Positions 30,901 through 42,131 of a stretch of DNA of 64,000 nt are shown piece by piece. Position numbers and translations under genes: made by a program. Positions within the stretch are counted from its first letter, which is position 1. Each line of letters starts with the position of its first letter. Source of the DNA: Chrysaora quinquecirrha (taxonomy: Eukaryota > Cnidaria > Scyphozoa > Semaeostomeae > Pelagiidae); the NCBI GenBank assembly GCA_014526335.1, contig JACTAT010000035.1, positions 2,982,344 through 3,046,343 of the forward strand, read 5' to 3'. The notes below the pieces were generated by a model. The model was given only the letters and a program-made list of their open reading frames with translations, did not search any database and had not been told where the DNA came from.

Positions 30901-33900
30901 GAATGTTCGAGATAACGGGGTTCGAGATAGCGGATGATTTTTCTATACAAACCCTTATACCAATACGAGGGGAAATGGAGACTCGTTCGAGATAGCGAAT
31001 GTTCGAGATAGCGAATGTCAACTGTATTTTATGATGTTGTTGGCCCATTGCATTCCTTGGTAATGTATGTGTCCTGTTACTCCATTTTGTTTGTTTACGG
31101 GACTATAAAAATCTGTCTTGTCTCTTATACTGCTTTCATACTGACACAATAAATCCAGCTTTGTTTGAACCAGTTTAAATCAGTTCTTATTACGAGACTG
31201 ACCAATCACAACGCAAAATTTATTAAACTGATTTAACTAAAACCAGTTTAACTTAGTGTGGCTGCGGTATTATTATGGATAACAAGGAATATTTTCCTAC
31301 ATTTCATTCATTTCAGTTCATGTTTATGTGACATTTTCTTCTTTTAAAACCCTTGGAGGTTCTTCCTATTAGATTTGGGAGAAGCTCTTATCTTTCTTCT
31401 TTTCTAGATCCATTTGCCTCTATTCCTTCAGACTTTTAATGTATTATGTATGTAACCTTTTGAAATAGCGTACCCTTGCGTACTTTTCGAAATTTACGAA
31501 CCTTTCCAAAGTCCGAAAAATCTTAGGACATACTTAACTGTTTTTTATGTTTTACCCTTCTTAGCCTCTAAACGTCAGAAACAGACTGAAAAATTTGCTT
31601 ATATCCAAATTCAAAGATGTTTCCAGTTTTACAAAGAGACCTTGAAATATTGTTCGACTCAATGACGATGTATACTACGGAAAACATAACATTACTGGAT
31701 GTGGCAATGTGCAAACTCCTTCCTGATTAAAAATTTTATATTTTTCTTCGTTTCAGCCTGTAAATGACCCTGGTGAAAGTTGGTTCTGGGATTACTTAGT
31801 TGGATTCCATATCTTACAGTTCTTCTTGTATTTAGGGTGAGTATCGCAAATCCTCGAATTAGCCCCCTGAGGGCTTAATTATTTTTCATTATTTTGGAGG
31901 GGGCTTATTCGAGGTGGGGGTTTAAACGAGGGGGGCTTATAATATTTCTCACAAAAGTGTGATTCATCATAGACTAAAAGAATGCATTTTTCTGTCCTAT
32001 TTCGATAAAGTACCAATATGGACGCAAAAGGCTAACACCAACATGTCAGGGGTAGGGGCTTATTCGAGGGGGCTTATTAACAATTTCTTGCTGTAGATTG
32101 GGGGCTAATTCGAGGGGAGGTCTTGTTCAAGGGGGGCCAATTTGAGGATTTTCGGTACTACATGAATCATACAATGTTCATGTTGAATTAAGCATTATAG
32201 GGTAAGAAAGCTTCCTTCTTCTTTTTATGTTATAATTAAACATATAAAATGAATAGTAGCAAGACTTCTTTAAGTTGGATATCTATCTCCTTGGTTGGTT
32301 GTAAAGTGAAGGCCCTACGATAAAGCCCCGGGGGGGGGGGTACTTCCATTGTTCGTTATACTAAACGTGCCGCCCAAATGGGTTACTTTTTCAGCGCCAA
32401 TTTCCCTACATATGGGTTGATTTTTCGTAAAGAATTTCTACACATGGGTAGTAAAATATACAAAAACTTTTAGACATGCATTGCTTTGAAACACCTGATA
32501 AAAAGTGCGTTGTAGTTCTGCGCAAAGGCCTTTTCAACGCATTTAGAGTTGACTCAGACGTTAAATTGGGTTCAAATACTTGAGATATTGGTACAAATGG
32601 GTAAAAAGTTTCGTTGTTCTTTCTATACATGGGTACCACGAGTAACAGAATTTATCGGTAGACATGGGTGGGTTTGGAAAAACTGGGCGGCACGTCTAGT
32701 CTCTTGAACAATGAAGTACCCCTCCCCGGGCGTCAAACAATCGAGCATTGTTTGTCAAACATTTGATATTTGCTTGTCAAGCAAAATGCTTGACCCTTCA
32801 CGGGTCGCATTGCATTGCAAAACAATACTCGTCAAATGTTTTTTGCTGTCATCAAGCAAAGAAGATGTTTTTTAGCAGGCTTTACAAAACAAATTCTGCT
32901 TATTTGTGCTTGTCAAGCAATGTTTTGTCATAATGATGTTTCCAAAATGTTCAGACATTGCTTGATAAGCAAAATCTAAATGTTTGACAAACAATGTTTG
33001 ATCATTTGGCCAGTTGCTAAAAGATATACACTTACCTCACAAAAGTATTGCATAGCTTGACCTAAAATGGCGGCCAACAGTAGCCGTAGGCCCAAATGAC
33101 AAAATTTGCATAACAAAGCCATGATGGCTCAGGGGCTTCACCGAATTTGGTTTAGGCGGGAAAATGTTCACAATTTCATTGACTTTCAATTAAAATAAAA
33201 AGTAAATGATTTATTTGTTGCTTCTTGTGGAAAATAATGAAAAACTTTGAAGAAGTGCCTTCCAGATTTCGAGCGAAATATTTCAAGGGTTGTCTTGATA
33301 AGGATCGATCAATGTTTGGCCAAAAGATCAAACATTGTCTCAACATCTGAAATTTGTTTGTCAAGCGAAATGTGTAACTGTTTTCTCACCTTGCAAAACA
33401 ATTCTTGCCATAAATGTTTTCTTGCATTAAGCACAAAATGTTTTTTGAATTTTTCAAAAATATTGTACAACGACATCTTTCTATTTGTACTAGTCAAGCA
33501 ATGTCTTATTGCGTTTTCAAACGTTGAAACATTGCTTGACTAGCAAATTCCAAATGTTGGAAAATAATGTTTGATCGTTTTGCCAAGGGTTAAGAGATAT
33601 AGTAAATGGACGAGTTATATAGCATGTTTTAGGTTGACAACAGGATAAAGTACATTGTGAATTCTATACTTTATTTTGTACTGATGTTATGTTTTTTAAA
33701 GGTCTTATTTTCCTCGAATGCTGGTATGCATAAACAGAGTTTTCCATTGGCTGTTCTTTAGAAAAGTGCAAGAGAAATGCAACACTGGGCCTAAGGTACC
33801 ATAATCCGTAAATATACCTTTTCCCGTGGACTTTATAAGGCCTCTTTTCGGTTGCATTGAATTTACACGTTTTGTTAATAAGGTACACCTTTATAAGGAA

Positions 33901-36900
33901 CTACCCAAATAATGAAAATACCCAAGAATTAAGGAACTGTCGAGGCTCGGATAAAAAACTAAGAATCACTTTGAATTGCGATAAACAGCAGAAAAATTTT
34001 CGGGCAAAGAAAAAACCTTTTTTTTCGTCTGACACTCCTCAGAGTATGAACGCCAAAACAGACCGAAACAATAAACTAAAGCGGGAACAGCATGTTCTAC
34101 AAACGTTCGTCACCACAACTTTCGGTAAAGGGAGCAACCACCGCGCAACTGTAGGCGACAACCCACCCTTAAACATGATTCTGCCATAGGACAACATTTA
34201 CTAGATCACCCAGAGTGTGAGAAAATTACAACAAGGACTGTTTTCGAATAATTGGCAGGGCTAGATCCTCGTTTCATCTCAGCACTTTGGAATCTGTCCA
34301 CGTCAAAACCAAAAAGCCGGTTCTGTGTCAATTCAGCTTCTGTTTCTGATTGGTGCATTTCGAGGTGCATCTGGGTATAAATTCCGCCTTAGTTTATGTT
34401 TTTGGTCTGTTTCTGACGTTCATTCTTTGAGGAGTTGTGTCAGACGAAAAAGAAGCTTTCAAGAATGCTCGAAATCGTTTCCGCTGTTTAATTGTTTCGC
34501 AATTCTCAAGTTTTTACAACACTAACTACATATAATGCCAATGTCTTTTTTATGCCATATTGAATTGATAGAATTCGACATGACCTAAAAGTGTCCTTTT
34601 AAAGTGACTCTGTATCTAAAATCTAATCACTGGATAACAATATATGGCTGATTTTAGAGAAGACAATATACAAATATTCAATCATTAAGACAATTAATTA
34701 TACAGAAACAATCTGTATCTGTACCTGTATCTTCTTCACAAAAAGTTTATGAATTTATAAATAGTCTGTTATTTTTCTCTGAAAGGTTCTGCATTTCAAC
34801 TGCCTGTTCCCTCAATACGTTAGTGAATGGTGTTTTCCAAGGTAAAGACAACTTTTTTATTTGGATACAAATATTTAAGCTGTTCTGTTTATTGTTCACT
34901 GTGATGCTCACATTAGGATGTAGGCTTTTCGATTGTCGTAGAGTGAGCGAGGGTGAAGGCACCTTAAAGTAAGACAAAGTAAAGTACATTTAAAGGGAAT
35001 CGACACCCATAAATGTGGCGTATGCCCAATCTATTTCTATCTAAGATAACGTCTTTGTCTTTCGCTAATGAACAATGCACTACTCTTCTGTGCGGAGCAA
35101 AAGATCATGACCTTGACAAATTGTATTGTGAATTCATTAGCAATTCAATAGGCTATTTTTGAAATGCCCAATATACCAGTGTCGATTCCCTTTAAAGTAA
35201 AGTAATTGTACAGTAGGAGTTAAGTCAAGTCAAGTAATGAAAAATAAAAATAAAGTAAGGTAAAGTAAAGTAAAGTAAAGTAACTTAAGTTAAGTTAAGT
35301 TAAGTTGATAATAGAAAAATACGATAAATCCTCTTGTTACACCAGCAATTCTTTTCAAATAGTCATTAATGCTGTGCTTTGTCCTGCACACATTTTTAAC
35401 AGATAGTTCATCAAAACTTAAGACATAACTAGTGAATTTCTTTTCAGAGATAAAACAGCATTCGTTCTTCGAAGTCTACGTGATCAAGTCAAAAAGAACA
35501 ATTTGCATGTGCATCTTCCTGGTTAGTTGCCTTTTAGAACTATTCATACATTAACTCAAGTTCTTCTCGTGATGCAGTGGAACTTCCATTAACAGTTACC
35601 AAACAAACAACAAACACTTTTCAAACTGCTGACAAAAATGTTTGTCTTAAGGGTAAGGGTTATTTCTTTGGGAAAACAAATCTCCTTAATATGGACACCC
35701 CCCTACTAGACTTATTACATTCGTCGTAGTCTATGCTCCTCCACACTACACCACCCCGCTTCAACTATGAGGAAACAGCTGTATGTTGTTGTAGTTGTTA
35801 GAAGCTGTTTCCGAAAGAGTGGGAGAAAGGTAATAAGTCTACCTCCCTACAATGGACAAAACAAGTGTCCGTTGTATGGAGATTTGACTGTATCTCTCTG
35901 TGTAACATTGGGTTCTTTGATGATGTTTTTCCCTAACTTTTTTCCTTTACCACAATATTCATGCTTGTATCACTTTCTTTGTTTTGTATTCATAATATTT
36001 AGATATCATCTTCTATTTCAGTGGAAATTCGTTTTGGCAAGGCAGATGACATCTTTCTCAGTCCATGCTACCACCAAGAATCAACTTTTATGAACATTTT
36101 GATGTTTAGGTAATTTTACAAATCTAAATCATTATTTCGTGATCTACCAGTTCAGCTTAACTTTACTTCTCTGATGGGTATATTTCGATCATAGTCTTTG
36201 TTTATATTCCACCTTGATCAAATATTTCCGCATGTTTCTGCGTTCATACTCTGAGCCTCGATTTCAGACCGCAAAAGCTTTCAAGTATGAACAAAGATGT
36301 TTCAGCTTTTCCCCATCATAATTATTTCAGTATTTCAATGTACGTAATAAGAGAAACGTTAATGTTAAACGGGAGGAGAGCCTTGGGCTGTATGACTTGG
36401 CGATTTCAATGAGCTCGATAGCTCAGTGGAAACGTTGTTGACTCACTGGTCATGCAGTCCGGGTTCGAATCCCATTAGGGGGTGTGGGGTGTGTCACCCC
36501 CAATATTTTGTCAGTCGGTCCAGTCGGTCCAAAAGTTTTACCTTATTGGAAACGTCAAAAGTACAGACCATGAAAGTTCTCTGAAGTCATCGAGTCTTTC
36601 AAAAGTTACGAGTGAAGAACCGATACATCTCACGATCACAATTGACTAGGACAGTTCAAATTGAATTCGGTCCGATTTGAATTGGAAAATAGTCAGTACG
36701 GGACAAAAAAGCGTTTTAGACGAATACGGCACATGAATTATTATGGGAATGTGTCGAGCACTTTGGGATGCTTGATTTTAAAGACCTATACAATAATACA
36801 ATAATGTTGAGGGTTGCTGAAGCCATCTATTTGCTCATCTAAGTTGAAGTCGTTTCTGATACCATACCATAGTTTTGTAACTCGTATGAAAAAATGCCGA

Positions 36901-38315
36901 TTTAAGCCAAACGAGGGCTGGTATAAATTTTCCGGGGAGTATGCCCCGGACCCCCTAAATGCTTTTTTCTTATAATACATAGTAAGTACAGTACAGTACA
37001 AGAAATTCTACCCCTCCCCTTGTCATTGCTCCAGCCCTAAACAACTGTTCGCAAGCCAGTTGCCACATCCTTGTAGACCGAGCAACTACAATTTATGCTG
37101 CTTTGTGCAGTGCTGAACATTTCTTGAAATGTTGCTAGCCTGATTACGTTTACTGTCTTCTGTCTTGCCTTTCGGGTAGAAATCATGGACAATTAGACAT
37201 CTCAAAAGGCCCAGTCGGTCCACAAAATCTAAGTCGGTCCCGTCTAGGCTTGCACCCCCCCAAAAAAATTTTGGATGTGCGCCCCTGAGTCCGGGTTCGA
37301 ATCCCATCTACTGTGGTATGCCAGTTGTGGAAAAATCTATTCTAGTGCTCGCCATACATGAAAAATATAATAAGAAAAAATATCTAGTTGTCAAATGTTT
37401 GACTACTGTTGTTATATCTTCATCGTAGACCATATTACAAAGATGTCCCTGGAAAGGAGAAGTACTGGGCTATATACGAGCAGATAGTTAAGTCAGTTGG
37501 TGGTAAACCTCACTGGGCAAAGGTAAGAATCTCCATATATACATCTGTTATTTCTAGAGTTATTTGAAGCTGCAGGTATAATTGTGAAACCACTGGTGCT
37601 ATTCAGAATATTATTCTTTGATAAACGAACTGTAATATTGAGGCTTGTACCTTCGCATATAAAGTTTAATAGCTGCAACAACAGTAACAACCCAGCTAGT
37701 GGACATCATAATCACTGCTTGTAATGATAAGCGGTGGTTATCATGTCAAATACAGTGTCAGAAACAACCTTCGTAATTGCAAATATATTTTCTCTAACAA
37801 CCCAGCTGTTCATTTCAACGAGTCTTCTAGCTTGTGAGATCAATTTGAGAGGTCTGAAATTAGGAGGTCTGGCGTATAGAGAGCTAGTTATCAGCGTAGT
37901 ATTTTAATGACATCTGATTGGTACGTGGGAACTTTCGTTGTTCAGAGAAGACTCAAATTCAAAACAAGTAAATGAAGTCACACTAGAATGTAGTAGCAAG
38001 TATTTTAAACCAGTTTTCGAACTACCTCATTGCTTCAGCAGAGAGATGATAAATAAGTTGAATTCTGAGTTAAGGGCCTGTCAGACTTACCTAAGGAGAG
38101 AGGACATCAAGTCTTGTAATACCTCTTCTCAAAGCTTTCCTCATGAGCGTCCATTTTCTACCTAGGCCCATAAAGTCACTCCGGAGGAATTTCGAAAGTG
38201 CTATCCTAAACTTGATGCTTTTCTGGAGATAAGAAAGAAGTTGGATCCAAACGGAATCTTTTTGAATGAATATCTTGAGCGCCATCTTCTTGGAACAACC
38301 TCTATTCAGATATAG
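24946..38315 (+). CDS. GULO: L-gulonolactone oxidase (vitamin C synthesis), 13 exons
   Basis: Oxidises L-gulono-1,4-lactone to the ascorbate precursor, using FAD, at the ER membrane in animals. Exons: 24946-25053, 25742-25867, 26418-26512, 27171-27261, 28570-28755, 30037-30144, 31757-31836, 33644-33701, 34786-34841, 35448-35521, 36022-36109, 37429-37522, 38166-38315. All phases close and give 437 residues (rat 440). Visible: [16 protein letters not shown]; the PCMH FAD domain with GFGHSPSD, whose His is the covalent flavin site in this family; [12 protein letters not shown]; hydrophobic membrane-associated exons 7-8 ([12 protein letters not shown]); [15 protein letters not shown]; and KPHWAK, the H-W-x-K motif of aldonolactone oxidases. 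Nothing is broken. Exon 8 is the least certain because it was placed from phase and hydrophobicity. MITEs abut the donors of exons 4 and 7. Confidence 0.95.
25060..25420. mobile_element. TA-type MITE, right end clear
   Basis: GTTCCTTATAAAAAAGCGTG followed by TA at 25421-25422 is a right end of the 3595-3977 family. Inner repeats TAAGGAACTTTTG are present at 25114 and 25320. The left boundary near 25060-25090 is not clear. Confidence 0.4.
26055..26160 (+). mobile_element. tRNA-like SINE fragment, second type
   Basis: GGTGTAGTGGCAATGTAG resembles an A box and GGTTGGGATTCAAGCCC a B box, spaced as in a tRNA head. It is not a plausible functional tRNA because the acceptor arms do not pair. It lies in GULO intron 2. 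Confidence 0.4.
27269..27642. mobile_element. hAT-like MITE inserted at GULO exon 4 splice donor
   Basis: The ends CCCAGGGGGGTACTCA and its complement are inverted, and TAACTTTCAA plus GGGGGGTCCATGCCA continues the TIR to about 45 bp. An exact 8-bp duplication GGTAGGTT flanks it (27261-27268 and 27643-27650). The left duplicate is the last exon base plus the donor GTAGGTT of GULO exon 4. Confidence 0.88.
28797..29085. mobile_element. GGGCGTATTTTT...AAAAATACGCCC element, copy A
   Basis: GGGCGTATTTTTTTTTGTCAC at the left and CCAAAAAATACGCCCT at the right are inverted. The interior (CTTCTGAAAACGGCAGGTT, AGCTGGAAGGTTTCG) is shared with 29468-29795 and 43822-44110. It lies in GULO intron 5. Confidence 0.6.
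29468..29795. mobile_element. GGGCGTATTTTT element, copy B
   Basis: AAGGGCATACTTTTTTGGTC at the left and GGTTACCAAAAAATACGCCC at the right form the TIR. The interior closely follows copy A and copy C. Copies A and B lie about 380 bp apart in the same GULO intron in the same orientation. Confidence 0.65.
30449..31024. mobile_element. pogo/Tigger-like MITE
   Basis: CAGTTGACATCCGCTATCTC on the left is mirrored by GAGATAGCGAATGTCAACTG on the right, with TA on both sides. A GTTCGAGATAGCGAATG motif is repeated several times subterminally. CAGT termini and TA duplication are typical of pogo-group Tc1/mariner elements. Confidence 0.75.
31844..32155. mobile_element. TA-flanked MITE abutting GULO exon 7 donor
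   Basis: TCGCAAATCCTCGAATTAGC on the left is mirrored by GGGCCAATTTGAGGATTTTC near the right end. TA at 31842-31843 and 32156-32157 flanks it. The left TA is within the splice donor GTGAGTA of GULO exon 7, so the element begins 7 bp into the intron. Confidence 0.75.
32326..32730. mobile_element. hAT-like G-rich MITE
   Basis: CCCCGGGG plus G-run GGTACTTCCATTGTTC on the left is mirrored by GAACAATGAAGTACCCCTCC plus CCGGG. An inner GTGCCGCCCA/TGGGCGGCAC pair is also inverted. Flanks CGATAAAG and CGTCAAAC match at only 6 of 8 positions. Confidence 0.65.
32731..33012. repeat. GTTTGACAAACAATG family copy
   Basis: GTTTGTCAAACATTTGATAT plus TTGCTTGTCAAGCAA at the left is mirrored by TTGCTTGATAAGC and GTTTGACAAACAATG at the right. 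Another copy lies at about 33310-33590. Both are in GULO intron 7. Confidence 0.6.
33310..33590. repeat. GTTTGACAAACAATG family copy
   Basis: The left side has TTTGGCCAAAAGATCAAACA and TTTGTTTGTCAAGCG; the right side has GCTTGACTAGC and AATGTTTGATCGTTTTGCC, mirrored. It is more diverged than the 50700 copy. Confidence 0.55.
33965..34505. repeat. Large foldback repeat copy (GATAAACAGC family)
   Basis: TTGCGATAAACAGCAGAAAA at the left is mirrored by TTTCCGCTGTTTAATTG at the right. It encloses GTCTGACACTCCTCAGAG and its mirrored TTTGAGGAGTTGTGTCAGAC. It is the longest member of this family in the window. Confidence 0.6.
35215..35305 (+). repeat. (GTAAA)n microsatellite
   Basis: AAGTAAAGTAAAGTAA units shift to AAGTTAAGTTAAGTT over about 90 bp in GULO intron 9. 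Confidence 0.8.
36369..36480 (+). mobile_element. tRNA-derived SINE, copy 2 (5' part)
   Basis: GGAGAGCCTTGGGCTGTATG, then A-box-like TAGCTCAGTGG and B-box GGGTTCGAATCCC. The family tail is missing here but appears at 37287-37370 after a repeated GTCCGGGTTCGAATCCCAT, so an unrelated segment of about 800 bp separates two SINE pieces. It lies in GULO intron 11. Confidence 0.65.
37287..37370 (+). mobile_element. tRNA-derived SINE, 3' part
   Basis: GAGTCCGGGTTCGAATCCCA followed by GTGGTATGCCAGTTGTGG, AAAAATC and CATACATGAAAAATATAAT, the same tail as copies 1 and 3. Confidence 0.6.
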
Positions 38316-38449
38316 ATGGACAATGCTTACTATAGTAGAACATTTGTGTTTTAAATTATTTTTAGGAAATTTGATAGGATTTTCGGCAATAAGTATATTA
38401 ATGCTGATTGCAGGCTAATTCTTAAATGCTGTTCTTAACATTTTCACAG

Positions 38450-39300
38450 TTGCTCACGCCTTACATTGTCATGTTACGTTAATTAACATTACGTTACCTT
38501 ACTTTATCATATTTCAACTCATCTCAACTAACTTGATCAATCACAACCTTTGCCTTCACCTCACTTTTCTTACTTAAACTAATCATAACATAGGTTACTT
38601 CACTTGAACTTGTTTTGCATAACTTTGCTTTACCTTACTTTACTTCGTCTAACTTAACTTAGCCCAGCCGTCATCTTAAACCCACCTTTGAGTGAAGTTA
38701 ATCTACCTCATCTTACCTTATCTTGACTTACCTTCACCAGACTTAGTTACCTTCAGTAACTTACTTTATACCCTTACATTATCTTGTCTTAACGTACTGT
38801 ACCTTTACTTAGCTCAGGTAGCCCAACGTAGCCTAAGGTTTAGCTCCTAACCCTACCTTACCTTTCCTTGACTTTCCTTTTCTTAATTAGCCTAAAACTT
38901 TTCTTAGCTCAGATAACCTAATCTAACCATTAGCTCACGATATGTAAACTTACTCTACCCTACCTTACCTTCTTGCCTAACCTAAACTTGCCTCCTTAGA
39001 TTACATTAAGTTGCCTAACCTTTGCAGATCTTATCTGACCTTTCCTGAAACTTTCTAGTTTACCTAGCAAATACCAACCTAATCGTTTCTTACATTGCGT
39101 TACCTTACTTAGCCCTTACCTTAGGTTATCTTACTTTGCTTGCCTTGGCTTTATCGTTCCTTACATTACCTTACCTAACCTGAACTAGCCCTTACCTAGC
39201 CCGTACCTCACCTTACCTTGCGCTTACGCCCTTACCTTAGGTTACGTTACTTTGCTTGCCTTAAATCTTTCCTCACCTTTCTTTACCTAACTTGTACCCC
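38450..39300 (+). repeat. Degenerate (CTTAC/CCTTA)n satellite-like tract
   Basis: About 850 bp made largely of CTTAC, CTTAA, CCTAA and CCTTA pentamers with strong strand asymmetry (few G). It lacks long perfect runs, which suggests an old expanded microsatellite. Confidence 0.8.
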
Positions 39301-39934
39301 AAGACAGTGGCTTATCTATGCAAATACCATCAAATAGTAGTATTGGAGAAAATATTAATGGCTTGGTTGAAAATAGTCGGCTCAAAATGGTAATTTAGAA
39401 TATTCTTGTAAAGTGTACTAAATTATTTTGTTACTTTTTATTGGACTATTTATTTAAATTTCGGATTAAGACTTGCTTTATATTTCAGAGTGTATAGCTG
39501 GTAATTGCTATTGATTGTTTTTGCTAATATTCACTGATGAACCTGAGATTTTATGGCTTTTCTGTGTTGGTTGTTCTTTCAACTGTTACCGTATCATTGG
39601 CTTCAGGACAAAACAGTCAGTTAGTCAGAAACTCAATGTCAGTTTTTTGGCAGTAAAACCCGGATGCATAGAAAGTGAATAGATTATTGTGGTGTTAGTG
39701 CTATTCATTTTAGTCTTCATCCTGGTGGGGCTTTTTGCGAGGCCCATTTTGTGGCAAAGACCACTGGCCACCATGGCAACCAGATATTGCCGTTCTTTAC
39801 TAACTGTTCATACCTTACTCCAGATATGGCTGTCCTCGACCATTTTGTGTTCAAGAATTTCCATGAACACATTGGTGTGGGCTGAGTACTAAAATTGTCA
39901 TGTAATTTTCAGATTTTGAGTACGTGTATATTGC

Positions 39935-39967
<33 letters not shown>

Positions 39968-41256
39968 ACTAACTAACTAACTCACTGACTAACCAACGCT
40001 TGAACAATGGAAAACGTGTAACAATAGTATAAGCATCTCAAGAATGCCATTAGGGCCATTGTCTCGGCCATTTATGCGCAATTTGCAGTTAGTTCTTCAC
40101 AATCACGGCCAGCAAGCCCCTTTGTCAATTTAAGGTCATGTGACAATTTTTCTCTTCGCACAAGCTTGATTGCATCTGACTCATGGCTGTTTACCATTTG
40201 AAACTGGCAAATTGCCACCTTGGATTGGTAAATGACATTTCACGCATTCACATTTCACGCATTCTCAACATTAATCAAAGAGTCTTGGCAAAGAGCGGCA
40301 ATTTCAAACCAGTTTTCAAAACAAATCTTCATTATTATCATACTTACATACTCAGCTGATATTCGTAGGGCTTTCGAAAAGGCCAGCCTCAGTTTGTTCT
40401 CAATTTGTTCTTAAAATCTGGGCAAAATCCAGGCTCGTTTTCTTATAAAATTGTTCTTATAAAAAAAGAGTGTAGTCTATCACCACTGACTGGTCGAAAT
40501 GAGCGCTCTAGTTCTTGGGGGATGGTAACTAGTCGGTGCATAGTTCTAGAACGTTGAACATGTTCCTATCCCTGCTCGCTCCCGCGATCAACTGTTTGCT
40601 GTCAGTTTTAACTTTATGTTAATATGTTGACAAAAGAAAGCAGTTGCATAAGTCGATGTTTGTTCCATCTTAGCATCGGTCAAGAAAACCCTGACTTAAG
40701 ATATCGCTACTTTCGTATTGAGGAGTTGTTGTTCGATTCATTGAATGCATGTACAGATGGCATAAGCAGTAGAAAAAGATGTTTTTCATAAAGAGTCTTG
40801 TCAATAATTACGACAATGTCAGGGATATTTATTTGAAAAGATTACACGAATGGGTAAAAAATGCCACAAAATTATAAATTAGCTGGAATTACCTTACTCG
40901 GAATAGCAACGATAATAATACAAGAACAGTGCCACAAAAAATTACCAAATAAATCGCTCGTGCTACGAATAAGTTACAAAAAATCGAGGCGTAAAAAAGA
41001 CAAATGTCCTAGATTCATAGAAGGTTTGTAGTCATCAACATATGATGTTTATTTGCATATTTGCATTTGTAAGGAGTCTCTATCTTTGCAGGAGTACATG
41101 TATTTATGCCTAATATAAAGAGGCTAAATGTTTATGGATTTTATGATTTTACCCGCCATCGATCTGCTGAGCCTGATTACCTGATTAAATGAAGGACTAG
41201 AATTAAGCCTAAATATGATATTAGAAACCCAAAATCGTTCATATGACTCTCGTTTA

Positions 41257-41646
41257 GGCCCCGTTTACACTACTGTATGCCAGTATGAAATGAATACGGA
41301 ATGATTCCATATCGGATGGGGAATTTGGAGTCCCCTTTTAACACTATACCGGTATGAAATGAGTACGATGAGCAAGGTCATAGTTTTTTGCCTAAAATCT
41401 ATTGTTTCATGTCAACATGAACAAAGAGTAATTGTTTTTTCTCTCATTCATTCAGCAAAGCGGCATCAAACTGTACCGTATTCAGGCGTTTACACCATGT
41501 CATTTTCAGATGAAGCCCGTTAGCGTATCGTATTCATTTCGTGCCGTATTCACATCAAAACTGTGCCGGCATAGTGTAGACGCAAGGCCAAAACGGTATA
41601 GTTTCCTACCATATTCATCTCGTACCAGCATAGTGTAAACGGGGTC
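41257..41646. mobile_element. GGCCCCGTTTACACTA inverted-repeat MITE
   Basis: GGCCCCGTTTACACTACTGT at the left and CAGCATAGTGTAAACGGGGT at the right are inverted. Internal CCAGTATGAAATGAATACGG and its mirror CGTATTCATTTCGTG are subterminal repeats. Confidence 0.7.
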
Positions 41647-42131
41647 AGAAAGCTTTGTGCAAACGATCAAAATGTTTTTCAAACATTAAAAATGTGTTTC
41701 TCAGGCAAAATGTTTGGCCGTTTCGTTTGAGCATGTTTTAAAACAATACATGACAATCATTTTTGCTTGCGTCAAGCATAACATGTTCTTCTAAACACTG
41801 CACAGCACATTTAGCTGATGCCAAGCAATGTTTTGTCACCTGGTCAAAAACGATTAAATGTTATTTGTACAGCAAATCTCAAATGTTTGACAAACAATTT
41901 TTCATCGTATGGCCAGAGCTTTATGAAGGCATTATGGAAATATTTTCAATATTGCCAATGTTTAATACATCTCCCATTTCTATTTAAGCTTGCTAACTAA
42001 CAGCAAATTCGGTTTTTTTTTAAAAAATCAAGGATTCATTGTTCATTTATTGTCATTATTATGCTATTAAGTACATAAATCCATAACGAAAAAACAGTGT
42101 TTGGAAATAGAACTAACTTGAGCTGGTCTCC

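Larger units (their letters stand above)
38316..42131. other. Intergenic, GULO to PLEKHF (converging 3' ends)
   Basis: GULO and PLEKHF converge here. I see no gene. Contents: pentamer-like array (38450-39300), an (ACTA)n tract at 39936-39992, a TA-type MITE right end at 40472, an inverted-repeat MITE at 41257-41646, and a GTTTGACAAACAATT-type copy at about 41647-41930. Confidence 0.6.
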
